Assembly (NCBI GenBank): GCA_003049465.1
Contig: PYSS01000008.1
Coordinates: 124,001 to 188,000, forward strand
DNA length: 64,000 nt
Direction of reading: 5' to 3'
Source of the DNA: Magnaporthiopsis rhizophila
Taxonomy: Eukaryota; Ascomycota; Sordariomycetes; Magnaporthales; Magnaporthaceae
The translations under genes were made by a program, and so were the position numbers. Numbering within the stretch: position 1 is the first letter of the stretch; the number at the start of each line of letters is the position of its first letter. The notes beneath the pieces are model-generated. The model searched no databases and was not told where the DNA came from. It saw nothing but the letters and a program-made list of their open reading frames with translations. Positions 22,306 to 34,574 of this stretch are shown one piece after another.

Positions 22306-23270
22306 TTAATATATGCCCTCAGCACCGTCATCCCCTTCGTCATAGTCATCATAATCGTTGCCGTCAAAGTAAGCCTCGGCATTGTAGTCACCCTCATCCG
22401 AGTCTTCGTACTCATCGTCTATTTCTTCCTCCATCATCTCCTCGTCGTCAGGGTCGAGGATGTCGTTTTCGTCCTCGCCGTTGTCGCCCTTCTCGAGTGC
22501 CTCCAGTCGTCGCTTCTGCTCCTCCGCCGTCTCGTTGCGGCCGAATATGTCCTCGGCTGTACGCAGTGAGTGGACATCGGACAAGGTCAGGACCTTCTTT
22601 TTGGTGTTCTTGCCCCGGCTCCTAGCCGCGGTGTCGTCGCCATCGAGGGTCGCGTGGAGCTCTTCTGGGAAAAAGCTCTTGACTAGGTACAGACAAGGGA
22701 ACGCGTGTTAGCAATACTCGCCCCGTGTCTAATTGGCAAAGAGGTAGGGATACAGGTGTCTCGGCATACTGAATGGTCTCGTGGAAAGGTCGGGCAGCGT
22801 GCGCTCCTTGGGCTCCAGCCTCTTGGAGTACATGGGCATGGCGAAGAACGGATCGACAGTGGCCTTGTTTTTGACGCCGTACCGCCGATTGACCTGCTCT
22901 TGGCCGTACGTCCGCTGCGGGCCGTCGGGCTCGGCGTTCCAGGTCCGGATTTGCGTGTACAAGGGGCCCGAATGGATCTGCTCGCGGAAGAGTAGGTATG
23001 ACGACACCTGCGCCCTTTCAGGAGCGGAGAGCGGCGAGGCGCTGGGGACAACGTACTCCTAGCGATGCCGTCAGCAGCGGGTTTTCCACGATGACTTCGG
23101 AGGGCGGGCGGCAGCAGCTAGGACAAGCGGGCTTTGCGTACAGGGAAAACTTCGGACGGGCGCATGTCGGCCTTGATGTTAGGGTCGTTCGCCCAGGCAA
23201 CGCCGGCGAGGCTGCCCCGGGCCCCGCCGCGACTGCCGCGGCCGCCACCACGACCGCCACCTCGAGACAT
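22306..23270 (-). CDS. rpc31: RNA polymerase III subunit Rpc31 (C31/RPC7)
   Basis: Part of the Rpc82-Rpc34-Rpc31 subcomplex that acts in Pol III promoter opening and initiation. Model: exons 23270-23142, 23058-22770 and 22682-22306, giving 264 aa. Introns are 83 bp (GTACGC..GCTAG) and 87 bp (GTATGC..CCTAG, branch GCTAACA). The N-terminus is Gly/Arg-rich (S-R-G-G-G-R-G-G-G), as in yeast Rpc31. The middle carries the G-P-L-Y-T block and a R-Y-G-V-K-N-K region. The last about 55 residues are highly acidic and include D-Y-N-A-E-A-Y-F, matching the yeast tail D-Y-N-A-E-K-Y-F. It is convergent with fip1 (264 bp gap) and divergent to the next gene. Confidence 0.88.
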
Positions 23271-23794
23271 TGCGACGGAGTTGTGCTTAGCCGGAAAAGT
23301 GGCACAATTGCCGTTGTCGCATCATGTCAATCACCAATCCGGGTTTGGTGAATAGTTCAGCAAGGCTGCGCGCGGAGGGAAAAAAAAAAAAAAAAATGGG
23401 CTGGCGGGGGTTGCTTGGCTTGTTCCCGGTGGAGTCACAGTTCGCAGGAGCTTCCATTTTCGCACAAGCTTCGGGGATCGGCAGGCGGAGGTTGACGGCA
23501 CACTTAAATGCGGAGACGGAGAGCTTTGGCAAATCAGAGCTGGCGTTTGAGGTGCTTCGGGTGCCAGGCCCACACTGACCAAGCGTGGGTGGAGTGGGGA
23601 CCGCTGCCTGCCAGCCTGTTCCGCTGCCATGTAACCACCCCGCAGTGGGGCAAGCAAAGGAACCACCAAAGGGCTGTGGTCTCGATTCTCCTCGTTCGTC
23701 AAAGGGCCTTCAACGTCTCAGCGTCACCCGCTTTACCGCGTTTGCTCCTCACGATCCCAGACACGCAGGTGCCGCAACACCACACTGGCCCGAC
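23271..23794. promoter_or_regulatory. Shared intergenic region between divergent rpc31 and the Hsm3-like gene
   Basis: 524 bp between start codons. It contains an uninterrupted poly(dA) run near 23380-23396, a common nucleosome-excluding promoter feature. No other motif is claimed. Confidence 0.45.
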
Positions 23795-24982
23795 ATGACG
23801 GACACTCTCCCGATCGCCGAGCTCGAGGAGTTCCAGAGGCACCTGGACAAGCTCATTGAGGATCCCGATGCGCCGGCAAACGACCGGCTTTTCGACCGGA
23901 TCCAGCTCCAGCTCACTGGTAATACAGCGAAATGCAACTCCCACGACCCCAAGCCGTCGTGATTGGAGAGACAATGAAGCATTGACTCGTCGCCTTCCCC
24001 CGCCGCAACAGAAGCCAACATTCCCAGCGTCATGCCGCAACTGCTTCCCAAGATCGCCACCATCCTCAGGACGTACCGCCTCGACCCATCGCTGCTGTGC
24101 ACTCTCGCCATCAAGCTGCTCCAGGCCGCCACCTTCACTCAGATCTTCACCATTACCTCCGAATCCGATATAGTCGACGCTCTCCGCTCGCCCGCGCCCT
24201 CGGCAAGGGCGCTCGCTATGGCCATCATCGCCAAGGCCTCTGCCACTCCCTCCGAGGTCTCTATACTGGCAGCCTCGAGCCCTCTGGTCACCGAGTTCCT
24301 GACTTGCTGGCTCTCGGCCCCGCAGGTCGAAATCGGCGAGAGCGGCGTTCGCATCCTCGTGGAACTCCTCGAGACGGACTGCGAGCTCCCACCGGTGACG
24401 CTTCCCCCGGCTGACGGTCGTCCTGGGACGGAACTGATGCGGCGCAAGGTGCCCGGCCACGGCGCTCTGTGGCGGCGCCTCTTCCGGGACCGCGACGTCT
24501 TTAGTCTCATCATCGACCTGTGCGAAGGCAGGCCCTTTGGCGACGACGTCAAGCAGCGCAGCTTGGCGCAGGGTCGCATCCTGCGCGTCATCCTGCGCCT
24601 GGCCGTCATCCACTTCTCGGCTCTGACACAAAGCTACCACCCGGATCTCTTGCCCCGCCCCAACGACCGGGCCGCCAGCGCCACCCCCGACAGCTTTTTG
24701 CACTACGTCACTCTGCGAATGGTCGACCGCGAGGACCGTCTCATGCACCTTTCTCTGATCGACTATATTGAGACTCTCGTCTGCGCCAGCAGGCTTGCTC
24801 AGTCCTCCCCGTACACGGTCGAGGTCATGCGCGGACTCCTCAGGGAGCTCACGGCGCTTGATCCGACGTTGACAAGGGCGCTCGACTCGTTGCACGAACG
24901 GGTGGCAGACGACGAGGCTGAGGAGATAAGGGATTGGGTCAATAAATTGATGCCGGGACCGCCAAGCATGGTGGTTCAGTGA
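23795..24982 (+). CDS. HEAT-like protein resembling Hsm3/PSMD5 proteasome assembly chaperone
   Basis: Model: exons 23795-23918 and 24012-24982, giving 364 aa, with a 93-bp intron (GTAATA..CAACAG). The product is all-helical in appearance with Leu/Ala-rich HEAT/ARM-like repeats and no catalytic motif. The overall plan, with E-L-E-E-F at the start, an L-L-P-K-I-A-T-I-L helix and a G-V-R-I-L-V-E-L-L-E-T-D-C segment, resembles fungal Hsm3-type proteins as I recall them. These help assemble the 19S base and are often labelled DNA mismatch repair protein. Yeast Hsm3 is about 480 aa, so this one is shorter. It could be another HEAT protein; the family call is moderate. A long opposite-strand reading covers it but looks like a codon-bias shadow. 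Confidence 0.6.
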
Positions 24983-25666
24983 GGTACTCAAATCCCCTGC
25001 GAACTGACCTGGGTCTCCAGGGGCAAAAAAAAAAAAAAAATAGGAACCTTGTATGATTGATGACAGATTATGACCCTGCATAAGCACCGAGTTAGATACC
25101 TCTGCCTGCCTCAGCGGACCAGGCTGGTTTGTACATGTATGCAAGCTGTTGCTCATTCTTGTGCCCCTACGACGGTCTGAGTGAGCTAGCCAGTGATGTC
25201 ACCTGCTTTGGCGAGGCACACTGACAGACCCTAGCTTGGAGGCAATATCACAAAAATGCACTGGCAAACATGGGTAGGTTTAACGTCCCTCGACAAGCAA
25301 CCTGATTGACCTGTGTCGGATATTGAAGCGTACTACATGCAACCTTTTATCTTGACGATAACCCAAGTCTTGCCTTCTAAAGCAGGAGAAGAGAATTTTA
25401 CAGTGGCTGCCACCAAGAAGTAGCAAGAGAAATAAAAGCGGGGGGGGGNAAGAAATGAATGCGGACTTTATTGTATATCAAGTGCATCAGCTTTACGCCG
25501 TTTCGCTTGATATTCCCGCCCCGAACGACAATCGCTCCACCCACAAATGCTTCCTGGCAACTGGAACTGCACAAAAAACAAAAAAACAAAAAAAAAAAAA
25601 GTTAAGTCCAAAATATCCCAATACAAGAAAGTGTCGATTGTAGACCGGGCCCGCCGACTTTTCACT
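24983..25666. other. Convergent intergenic region between the Hsm3-like gene and sec7
   Basis: It holds the 3' flanks of both genes. It includes A-runs near 25025-25040 and 25588-25600, a G-run at 25440-25448 followed by a single undetermined base at 25449, and no gene that I can support. Confidence 0.6.
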
Positions 25667-28600
25667 TTATGACTGCCGCCCCATGAAGCTGTTACTGGCA
25701 TCTCCGCTCTCGAGCTCGACGGCGCTGTTGGGCTCTCGCTCGGTCGACACGGTCAGGACGCTATCCCTGCGGTTGTAGACGCTGCCCCTGCGCGACGAGG
25801 CCATGCCATCGATCCCGAGCTCGAACTCGCCCACCTTCCTCAGCACGAGGAGCAGGGCCGCCCTCAGCTCGCCGCTGAGCTCCTTGGAGACCAGGTCGAC
25901 GGCCAAGGGGTAGAAGGCCTTGGCGTGGTTCCGGAACGCCGCCTCGGGCAGTGCCGCGTAGCCCTCGAGGACGTCGACGACGACCGGCCTCCACGCCAGG
26001 ATGTTGCGGTGCTGGCTTTCCTCCTCGAGCGCGATGTAGCCCTTGATGATGTCCTTGCACAGAGGCACCAGCGCGTTCTCCACGTCGGCCTTGCTGTCCC
26101 GACGCTCTGGCGCCTGGTCGGCGAACATGCGGAACAGGATGGCCACGTATGTGGCGGCGGACCCGCTCTCCTGCTTCAGCAAGTTCGGCGGTTGCTTCAT
26201 GAAGCCTTCCCGCCACAGCCGCATCCGCAGCTCCTTATCGTTGTTGAAGCGTCGTGCAAAGAGAAACGACTTCTTCAGGAGCCCCATCAGCCGCAAGAGC
26301 TCCGCCGACGGTATCTGGGCGTAGACCGTCTCGTTGCTGAAGAGTTCGTTTACCGTCTCGATCATCAACAGCTGGAGGACACAACGCGAGATGATGCGGT
26401 TGAAGAAGCGCCTTCGTGCCGCCGTCACGACCACAGGCTGCTGTTGCAGATTGTTTGACGGCTTGTAATCCTCCAGCTGGGGTGATGGCATTGAGGGCGC
26501 AGAGGTAGCCGCTGCCGTGTGCGTCGAGTTGGATTCGGAGTCGACGACAGGGTCTTGACTGCCGTCATTGGCTCCTGAGGCTGAGACAGACTCCGTGTCG
26601 GACAAAGTATCAGTGCCGTTGATTTTCAGTGACTTCTCATCCATCTTGGGAGATTCTAGACCTGGACTCAGGGGCCCACCAAAGTCTAGGCCGCTTGGCG
26701 GCGGAGAAAGAGACGCTGTCGAGTTGATTGTGGTCGCCGAGAAGAGCTGGTAAGCGGTCGTCCGCTCGAACAGCTCGCAGAAGGCGCCAACAATCTTGCT
26801 CCAGTGCTCCGGCGTGAACTTGGACACATTCTGGAGAATGAGTTGCTGGAGGCAGTTGCTACCAATCCTTGCAATCGTGTCATTCTCCTGGCAGATGCAG
26901 AGCGCGAGGAGCTCCAGGAATCGGTCGAGCATGTACTCGAGCGCGTCAAAATAGTGCGTGAAGAGGGTGATCATGTTGCGCAGCGCTTGGATCATCGTCG
27001 TCGAGAGCCAAACCGACAGCTCCTCATGTGTGAGCACGTTGGACATCTCGGGTTTGGACCGCAGGACCATGAAAATCGGGTACAGCTGCTGTCTCCAGAG
27101 GGTGTCCCAGAACTCGGGTGGGAAGTTCTCGCCATAGCGAAGAAGTGCCTCGAAGAAGTAGTTGAGGGCATTGGAGCGGACCTCGAGATCCTCACCCGTC
27201 ATCAAGACATCGTGGAAAGCGAACAAGACGGGGAACCAGTAGGCCTCCTCGATCGATGTCCGGCTCTGCTGGGCTGGCGGCTTGACTGTCGGCTCGGGGG
27301 CGCCGGTTGAGGACGGTGCCGATTTGTGCGACAGGGGGCATTCGGGGGCCTTGAGCATACGGGGGATGATGGACTTGAGCGTCTCCATCGACTGCAGGCT
27401 CTTCTTCTGGAACTTCATGTTCTTGGAGAACTCGGTCAGGCAGACGATGAGGTCGGTGAAGGCTCCCTGCGAGATGACGACACCGAACCGCGTCTTGTAG
27501 ACCTGGGTGACGTTTTCGTAGGCCATGCTCACGATGCTCTCGGACGGGTCACGCGCGGCTATGGTAAAAACGCCAAACATGGTGCGCCAGCCCGACCTGA
27601 TGTTTTCGCCTCTTGCCTGGATCATTTGGATCAGGCAACGCAACACCATGTCCTTTACTCGGATGTTGCTCGAGTTGGACATGACGTGCTCGAAAGGCTT
27701 GAGGAAATCCTTCTGGAACTTGAAGCCGGCGAGCTCCTCGATCTCCATAAACCTCATCGACAGCTGACGCAGCGAGTCTAGCGCAAAGAACACAATGGCC
27801 TCGTTCACGTGGCAGCCGACGTTGTTGAAGTGGTCGCCAAGCACATCCCAGATGGTCGTCCACTCGAAGCGGACACGCGTCATGTTGTAGTAACTGATCT
27901 CGACGATCTTTTGCAAGCTGTACATGCGCGGCTGGTCGTTGCTGCCCGACACCTTGATCTCGTCCCAACTGACCTCGGTCAGGGCACGAGCGAAGTGCCC
28001 GATGGCGTCGCCGTTGAGGGTTGCCGTGTTGGTGAAGATGCGGTCCATGCTCTTTATCATGTCGTCGGACGCGATCTCATATGCGATGTCGACGGAAAGG
28101 CCATGCGGCGCTGTGTTGGCCCGTGGTCTAGGCCGCTTGGCTTGGGTGGATTTCCTCGGGTCGCCCGTGTTCTCCCTTGCAGGGGGCACAAAGCGAGCCT
28201 TGGACACGTCAGGGACCGAGTTCGCATCGACTCCGCCCGCCATCAGCTGCAGTCTCTCGAGCTGGCTGACACATAGCAATACGTCCTTCCACGACTGTCT
28301 CAGGTAGTTGCCCTCGGTGTATCCAAGCTCGAGAAGCACCCGGAGCGCCTCCAAGTTCTTTGCAAAGACCTCTTGAGGGTTGTTCAGGTTGGCCGTGTTC
28401 TTGACTGCCGAGATGAAAGCCTCGCGCGGGGTGGGGAGGTCAAACAGGCAGGCAATCTTGATAGCAAGCTTCATGCCTTCGAGGCACAACTTGACAACGT
28501 CCAGGTTCAGGGCCTTTTGCATTTGGCTGGACATTGCCGAAAACAAGGACATCCACGTCACGTCAAACATGGGGCCTACGTGCTTGAAAGATGTCGCCGG

Positions 28601-31319
28601 GATGAAGCGCATGCCGGCCGTCTCGGCGTTCTTGCGTTGGCTTCTGAACAGGTTCTTGAAAAGCTGCTCAGACCGGATCGAGATTTCTTCCGTCTGCTGC
28701 ACGTAGGCTTCCCTCTGGAGGTCTCTACCGACGTTGGAGAAGGCCTGCCCCAGACCCGCCACGACACCCGTAGCCTGAGGGGGCATCGTGCCAGAGGCTG
28801 CGGCGGCAGCTCTCTCGCTGTTCAGGACGATCTCGTTCGAGGCGATCTCGTCGTAGATGCTCACAAGATAGTCATCGGGAAGATCGGCATTGTCGTTGAT
28901 GCCCCTGTTGTTCTTGATAAAGTCCTCCTTGCTCATGCGCCTAGCAATCTTGGTGCTGTGTAGGTCCGTATTAAGCAGGATGACAGAGTAGGCCAGGACA
29001 TAGGCTGTGTCCGCGTTGGCGAAAGCGTTGGGGTTGCCCGTGACGTAGCGGTTGGCGAATTTGAGCATGAAGCGATCGATTTTTTGCGCCTCTCCAGGGA
29101 GCCGGAAAGACTGGAGGAACTGGCGGAGAGCATCCACGAACCGACGCTTGGTGAAGTCCATCAGGTCTACGAATGCGTGCATGATCTCGATATTCTTAGC
29201 GTCGCCCTCGCCAAGATACTCTCCTACCTGCGCCTTGTCCAGCCGCTCGTCCTGCAGCAGGAAGCGAGCGATGTCCTGGGGGGAATCGCTGGGTATGAAC
29301 CCGTCCTTGATCAACAGGGCAATGCCCTTTTTAGGCTTGAAGTTGAAGACTTTGATCGCGTTCGTCATGGCCGTCTTCCTGGCCTTCTCCTTCTCCAGTT
29401 GTTCGGGGTCATCGTCAATTACCGGAGTCGACGGTTGCGCCGGCGTGTCTCCTCTTGACAAGCCGTCACTGATGGAGGACGGGTCGATCGACTCCCTGAT
29501 ATCCTCTAGGGACGCTCCTCTGTCGCCTTCGATCGGGGCGCGGACGTTTGCGTCCGGACGGCCGGCTTGAGACCAGTTGACGAGCGATCGGAGAGCCTCA
29601 ACCAACGAGTCCAAGGAAATTCTTTTCATGGCATACTCCTTGGGGATATCGGATTCGGTCTCACTCGGTGGCGCGATCTGGGTAACAGAGAGCGGTGGGG
29701 GCATGGCACCTTTTATCTCCCAGTCGGTCGCCAGGTTGCTCTTGGAGTGCTTCTCCTCAAACTGCTGCTCCTGGATCGGGGTGATGGGGACTGGAGCGGT
29801 GGCAAATTTTGATAGATCCTCGATAATAGTCTGGAAGATGTTGTCCACATTGCGGTCGCAATCGTAATTCAGGTAAACCTCGACTAGCGCACGAGGGTCA
29901 GCGCATAGCCGGTTGAGAATGCCGACAAAGTAGGTCTTCTGAGAGAGCGGCGCGTTTTTCCTTGCCAGCAACGCCAAGTAGATCTCGTTGAGAACGACCT
30001 CGATCTCTTTCTGTCGTGCGGTGAAAACAAGCGATTAGTGATCGTACCAAAGAAAGCAAATAGATGGAAGAGGAATGGCCCACCTTGAACGATGCTCGCA
30101 TGAACTTCATTATCAGCCAGAAGATCTCGCAGGTGACTTCGAAGACCTTGTCCACGGAACTGGCGCCGTTCCTCGTGATGCTGAGACATAGGTAGTACTT
30201 GATGGCCTCTAGAAAGCTCGTCGGCTCGTTGCTTTTGGTGTTGGTAATGGTACAGAGAGGAGAAACAAAGACGGCAATGTTGCTGTGCAGGAGAGTGTGG
30301 ATAAGGTGGAGCGATATGAGCTTTGATCTCATCGCCTGGCCCTTGAGGTCGTAGAGCTGGTCCTGGGACAGTATCTTTGTCGACAGGTTGCAGAACGAGC
30401 GGAAGACAAGGTAGGCGTCACGTATATACACCTCGTCCTCGGAGTCGAGCGCCTCCGATGAATCCTCGGCCGGGCTGTCACCCTGGGTGTGCTCCGAAAT
30501 GGATCTTGCTGTTCTCTTCGCGGGCTGGACCTGGCTGACTTTTGTTGGCGCGTCTCCCAGGCTCGAGTCGTCGAAGTTTTTTATGCGCTCGAGGTCTTTG
30601 AGTGTGAGCTTTGTGGCACCGTCCTCGTGCGCCTCCTCGGAGGGGCCTCTTTCCGAGGTACCGTCCACAGCATCGGCATCGTCAAAGTCATCGCTGAGGG
30701 ACTCTGGAGGACCAAACGTCACGTTGCTCGTGCTATGCTTCAGTTTGGAAAGGTTTACTCTCGACTCCTTCATGTGCAGCCTGGTCTTGACGCGCTCAAA
30801 GACAGTACCAGCCATCTGTGTGAGTGTGCCCTGCGCGACCTGCTGGTTCACGGGGCTCCGCGACAGGAGGAAGACATTGTAGACCTGGCGGACTGCCTTG
30901 AGAAGGCCCGCGCCGTGGACAATGATCTTATCATTAAGAACGGCGGCAAGGAGTGATTTGACAATCTGCAGCTGGACATCGGCGTGGGTGGTCTCGCCCT
31001 GGAAGCAGTCGCAGATCGTGTCGATTGCGCGCTCTATCAGGGGGGCGCGGTCGGGGGCTTCTTGCGCCTCGGACTGGGAGAAGTAGGACGACGACGTGAG
31101 CTTGCCGATGGAGTCGAGAGCGGTTGTCGTCAGGGTCACGCTGCCGGACTTGGTGGCCAGCTGCAGAGGAGCAAAAACGAGCTCGGGGTCCGGCAGGTCC
31201 GGGTCGCTCTCCTTGATGGCGTCGAGCGCAGTCTGGACGGATTCGGACAGCTGTTTATTTCGATGGGCCTCCTTGGCGATCGCCTCCAAGGACGACACGA
31301 CGAACTTGAGAGAGCCCAT
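25667..31319 (-). CDS. sec7: Sec7, large Arf guanine nucleotide exchange factor of the trans-Golgi
   Basis: Activates Arf GTPases at the trans-Golgi for vesicle formation. Model: exons 31319-30084 and 30010-25667, giving 1859 aa. The 73-bp intron (GTGGGC..CGACAG) joins M-R-A-S-F-K to K-E-I-E-V-V-L-N-E-I-Y, the conserved DCB-HUS junction. An acidic, Ser-rich stretch lies at about 220-300. The HUS box N-Y-D-C-D is at 460-464. The Sec7 domain spans about 617-805, with the catalytic glutamate in L-P-G-E-A-Q (Glu719) and the I-L-L-N-T-D-L-H-S block. Y-S at 753-754 before that block is the pair associated with brefeldin A sensitivity. The C-terminal half carries the HDS regions. Length fits the fungal Sec7/BIG family. 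Confidence 0.96.
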
Positions 31320-32108
31320 GGGGGTCGAGAGCGGATATCACGTCACGTCGGGGGGCGGGGTTGGTGGGAACGAAGACCATCCGCGGCTGGAGGGCGACCG
31401 GATGGGCGTGGCAGGCCGAGGCCTTGCAGCTGCGGGTTGCGGGTTGCTTAATTTTGGGGTCAGCACGCGCGGTTCGGCGGCAGGGCGGCTGCGGTCAGTT
31501 GGCCAGCGGCATCATCACAGGATCCAGGTGTGCGATTGGTGTGGAAGTCGGCGTCGTCCAGCAAACGTCCGCCTGTGACGGTCTCTGGTCCTTGCTCGCC
31601 CCCAAGACCACTTTAAGCGAGTTGAAGACACGAACCCCTTTGGCGATGGGCCTACGAGCCGCGTGGGGCTGGTGTTCCTTAGCTCAATATTATGTGGGTC
31701 CTGGGAGCCTCCTGGAACTCTTGGAAGCTGCGCAGGAGTGGCAGGCCGGCGCACCATTGCTGTGGCCTAGCCCCACTTCATTGCTTTGCGCTTCAGCTTG
31801 ACAAGAGGCCTCTGTGCCCAATTGCGATCCTCCTGATACGCTGGGGCAACCTTAAATGCCAACGTTTCGTCCAGTCACGAGGTTTTTCTAATCTGAGTTG
31901 ATGTTTCCGCCTGTTTATGTTTTGCGCGGCACTCTATTTGGTAGAATCGACTTTTTAAGCTCCCGTGAACATGCGCCCGCGATGCAGGGCAAACTCTCAC
32001 TCGGGTACTTCAGGCAAAGAAGAGAAGCAGACAACTATAAGTACAGGTCCATTGATACCAAACCTCAGGTCAGGCAACGCGTCCCACGTGTCCATGTGGT
32101 TATTATAA

Positions 32109-32147
<39 letters not shown>

Positions 32148-32164
32148 ANNNNNNNNNNNNNNNN

Positions 32165-32199
<35 letters not shown>

Positions 32200-32586
32200 T
32201 ACACGGAAGTGGAAGGGGCGTCTTCTTCGATGGTTTGTACCTGCCTTGGGAAGTGCATTGCAAGGCTGCGCGGGTTCACGGGTTGTTTTTTTTTTGGTTC
32301 CCCGCCGAGCCCCACTCCACCCCCAGAGTACCGGACTGTTCCTGTGGCTTATCGGGGGTCCGGCGCAGCATGGCTGGCCGATAGGTATTTGTCGGGAGTC
32401 TAGTCCTGAAGCGGCTTAGCCCACCCGCGAGCTGTCCCAACGTTGCCAGACTTTAAAAAAAAATTGGGAGCAGTAAGACCTTGGCTGCGGGAACGATAAA
32501 GCTGCCCGCTCAGCGCCCTTCCACCATTTCAGTCCGAGTCCCTGCCAGCTCTTCGACCCAATTGATCCCGACACTCGTCGCCCATC
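31320..32586. promoter_or_regulatory. Divergent intergenic region between sec7 and lat1, with an assembly gap
   Basis: 1267 bp without a supportable gene. It carries both promoters, two long A-runs and a short N gap (32149-32164). The distance between the two genes is therefore not certain. Confidence 0.5.
32110..32196. other. Assembly gap of 16 N flanked by poly(A) runs
   Basis: 35 A (32110-32144), then GGGA, 16 N (32149-32164), then 32 A (32165-32196). The true length of the homopolymer region is unknown. Confidence 0.95.
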
Positions 32587-34064
32587 ATGCTCGCCCCCGT
32601 CCTCCGGAGGCGTGCCCTTCAGAGCGCCAACCTGCGTTATGTCGTACCGTCCCTGACAAGATGGTACGCATCTTACCCGCCGCACACCGTTGTCAAGATG
32701 CCCGCGCTATCGCCCACCATGACATCGGGCAACATCGGCGCTTGGCAGAAGAAGCCCGGCGACAGCATCTCGCCGGGAGACGTGCTTGTCGAGATCGAGA
32801 CCGACAAGGCCCAGATGGACTTTGAGTTCCAAGAAGAGGGCGTTCTGGCCAAGATCCTGACAGACACAGGCTCAAAGGACATTACGGTTGGCAACGTACG
32901 TCTGTGCCTCTCGGAACTCCCCTCACGGTCCGGAGTCTTCGGACGCCAGCATCCATGAGCCTCTAGACTGACTAATCCTTGTCACCACAGCCCATCGCGG
33001 TCCTTGTCGAGGAGGGCACCGACGTTTCCGCCTTCGAGAGCTTCAGTCTGGAGGATGCCGGCGGCGCCGCCAAGGCGCCGCCCAAGGAGGAGAAGAACGT
33101 TGAGGAGTCGTCGAAAGCCGCATCTACCCCCACACCCACACCTGCCCCGGAGCCCGACAATGCTCCTTCCAGCGGCAAGCTGCAGACGGCGCTCGACCGG
33201 GAACCCAACATTAGCCCCGCCGCCAAGCGACTGGCAATCGAAAAGGGCGTCAAGATCGACGGCCTGAAGGGCACCGGAAAGGGCGGCAAGATCACCGAGG
33301 AGGACGTCAGGAAGGCTGCATCGGGTGCTTCCGCAGGCGGCACACCTGCCGCCTCTGGTGCGCTCTACGAGGACAGCCCGATCAGCGGCATGCGGAAGAC
33401 CATTGCCAACCGTCTCAAAGAGTCCGTTTCTGAGAACCCGCACTATTTTGTCTCGTCCTCGCTCTCCGTCTCAAAGCTCCTGAAACTGCGCCAGGCTCTG
33501 AACAGCTCCTCTGAGGGCAAGTACAAGTTGAGCGTCAACGATTTCCTCATCAAGGCCATCGCCGTCGCCTCCAAGAAGGTGCCGCAGGTGAACTCTTCGT
33601 GGCGCGATGGCGTCATCCGACAGTTCAACACGGTCGACGTGTCGGTCGCCGTATCCACCCCTGTCGGCCTGATCACGCCCATCGTCACGGCTGTCGAGAC
33701 CAAGGGCCTGGAGAGCATCTCTTCTTCAGTAAAGGGGCTCGCCAAGCGCGCGCGTGACGGCAAGCTCAAGCCCGAGGAGTACCAGGGCGGCAGCATCTCC
33801 ATCTCCAACATGGGCATGAACCCCGCCGTCGAGCGGTTCACTGCCATCATCAACCCTCCCCAGGCGGCCATTCTTGCTGTCGGCAGCACCCAGAAGGTGG
33901 CAGTTCCAGTCGAGAACGAGGATGGCACCACGGGCGTGGAGTGGGAGGACCAGATCACGGTGACGGCCAGCTTTGACCACAAGGTTGTTGACGGCGCGGT
34001 CGGTGCCGAATGGATGAGGGAGCTAAAGAAGGTGGTGGAGAACCCATTGCAGCTGCTGCTATGA
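32587..34064 (+). CDS. lat1: Dihydrolipoamide acetyltransferase, E2 of the mitochondrial pyruvate dehydrogenase complex
   Basis: Transfers the acetyl group from the lipoyl arm to CoA in the mitochondrial matrix. Model: exons 32587-32895 and 32991-34064, giving 460 aa. The 95-bp intron (GTACGT..CCACAG, branch CTGAC/CTAAT) is phase 0. Residues 1-28 are Arg-rich without acids, as expected of a mitochondrial presequence. One lipoyl domain covers about 33-115, with the lipoyl lysine in E-T-D-K-A (Lys74). An Ala/Pro/Glu-rich linker follows. The peripheral subunit-binding domain is at about 170-212 and includes S-P-A-A-K-R-L-A. The catalytic domain spans about 229-460, with the active-site motif D-H-K-V-V-D-G at 432-438 (His433). 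Length equals that of other fungal E2 proteins. Confidence 0.97.
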
Positions 34065-34574
34065 ATGCCTAGGTAGGGAGGGTTGGTATTTGCGCCATTT
34101 TTCATCTGTCTGGGGATTAGAAAAAGGGAATGCCTCTGTCAGCGTGCGAATGGTATCGTGATGTTTTTACAACTGTATAATATGGGGTAAATGCGGCATT
34201 GCCTTACGGGCTATAAACAAGGCCTTGTTTGTTGCGTCAATCTATTTACCTCTTTCTTGTCCGTGTATGGAATATCCATCCCAGGGGGCGTCGTCATTGC
34301 GGGGTTAGGTTTGGCGTCCTGGGACCGGCTTCTGTTCGTCAGTGCGAGAGTCGGTTCGGGATCCCGGCTTACATTTCCGGCTAGGCGTTCGGGGCTATCT
34401 GTCGTACGATTGGTGGAATTAGCGAGCTTACCCGGAGCTCGGTGTTTAGTCGAGCAACACGAGCTCATGTCCCCTAGCAGCACATGAACCCAATCGACCG
34501 CCAAGATCGAAGCTATTCCACCCACAACCTGGTGTCGGAAGCACTGTTAATTCCGGACCAAGCAACATCACGCC
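34065..34574. other. Intergenic region between lat1 and the Zn2Cys6 gene
   Basis: 510 bp with the lat1 3' flank and the promoter of the next gene. No further gene seen. Confidence 0.5.

Noticed and set aside
23699..25156. 485-codon open frame on the minus strand opposite the Hsm3-like gene
   Set aside because: It lies exactly opposite a spliced, motif-bearing gene with GC-rich third positions, which commonly keep antisense frames open; no recognisable domain was seen in it.
26804..29812. Several plus-strand open frames of 100-200 codons inside sec7
   Set aside because: All are antisense to well-conserved sec7 coding sequence.
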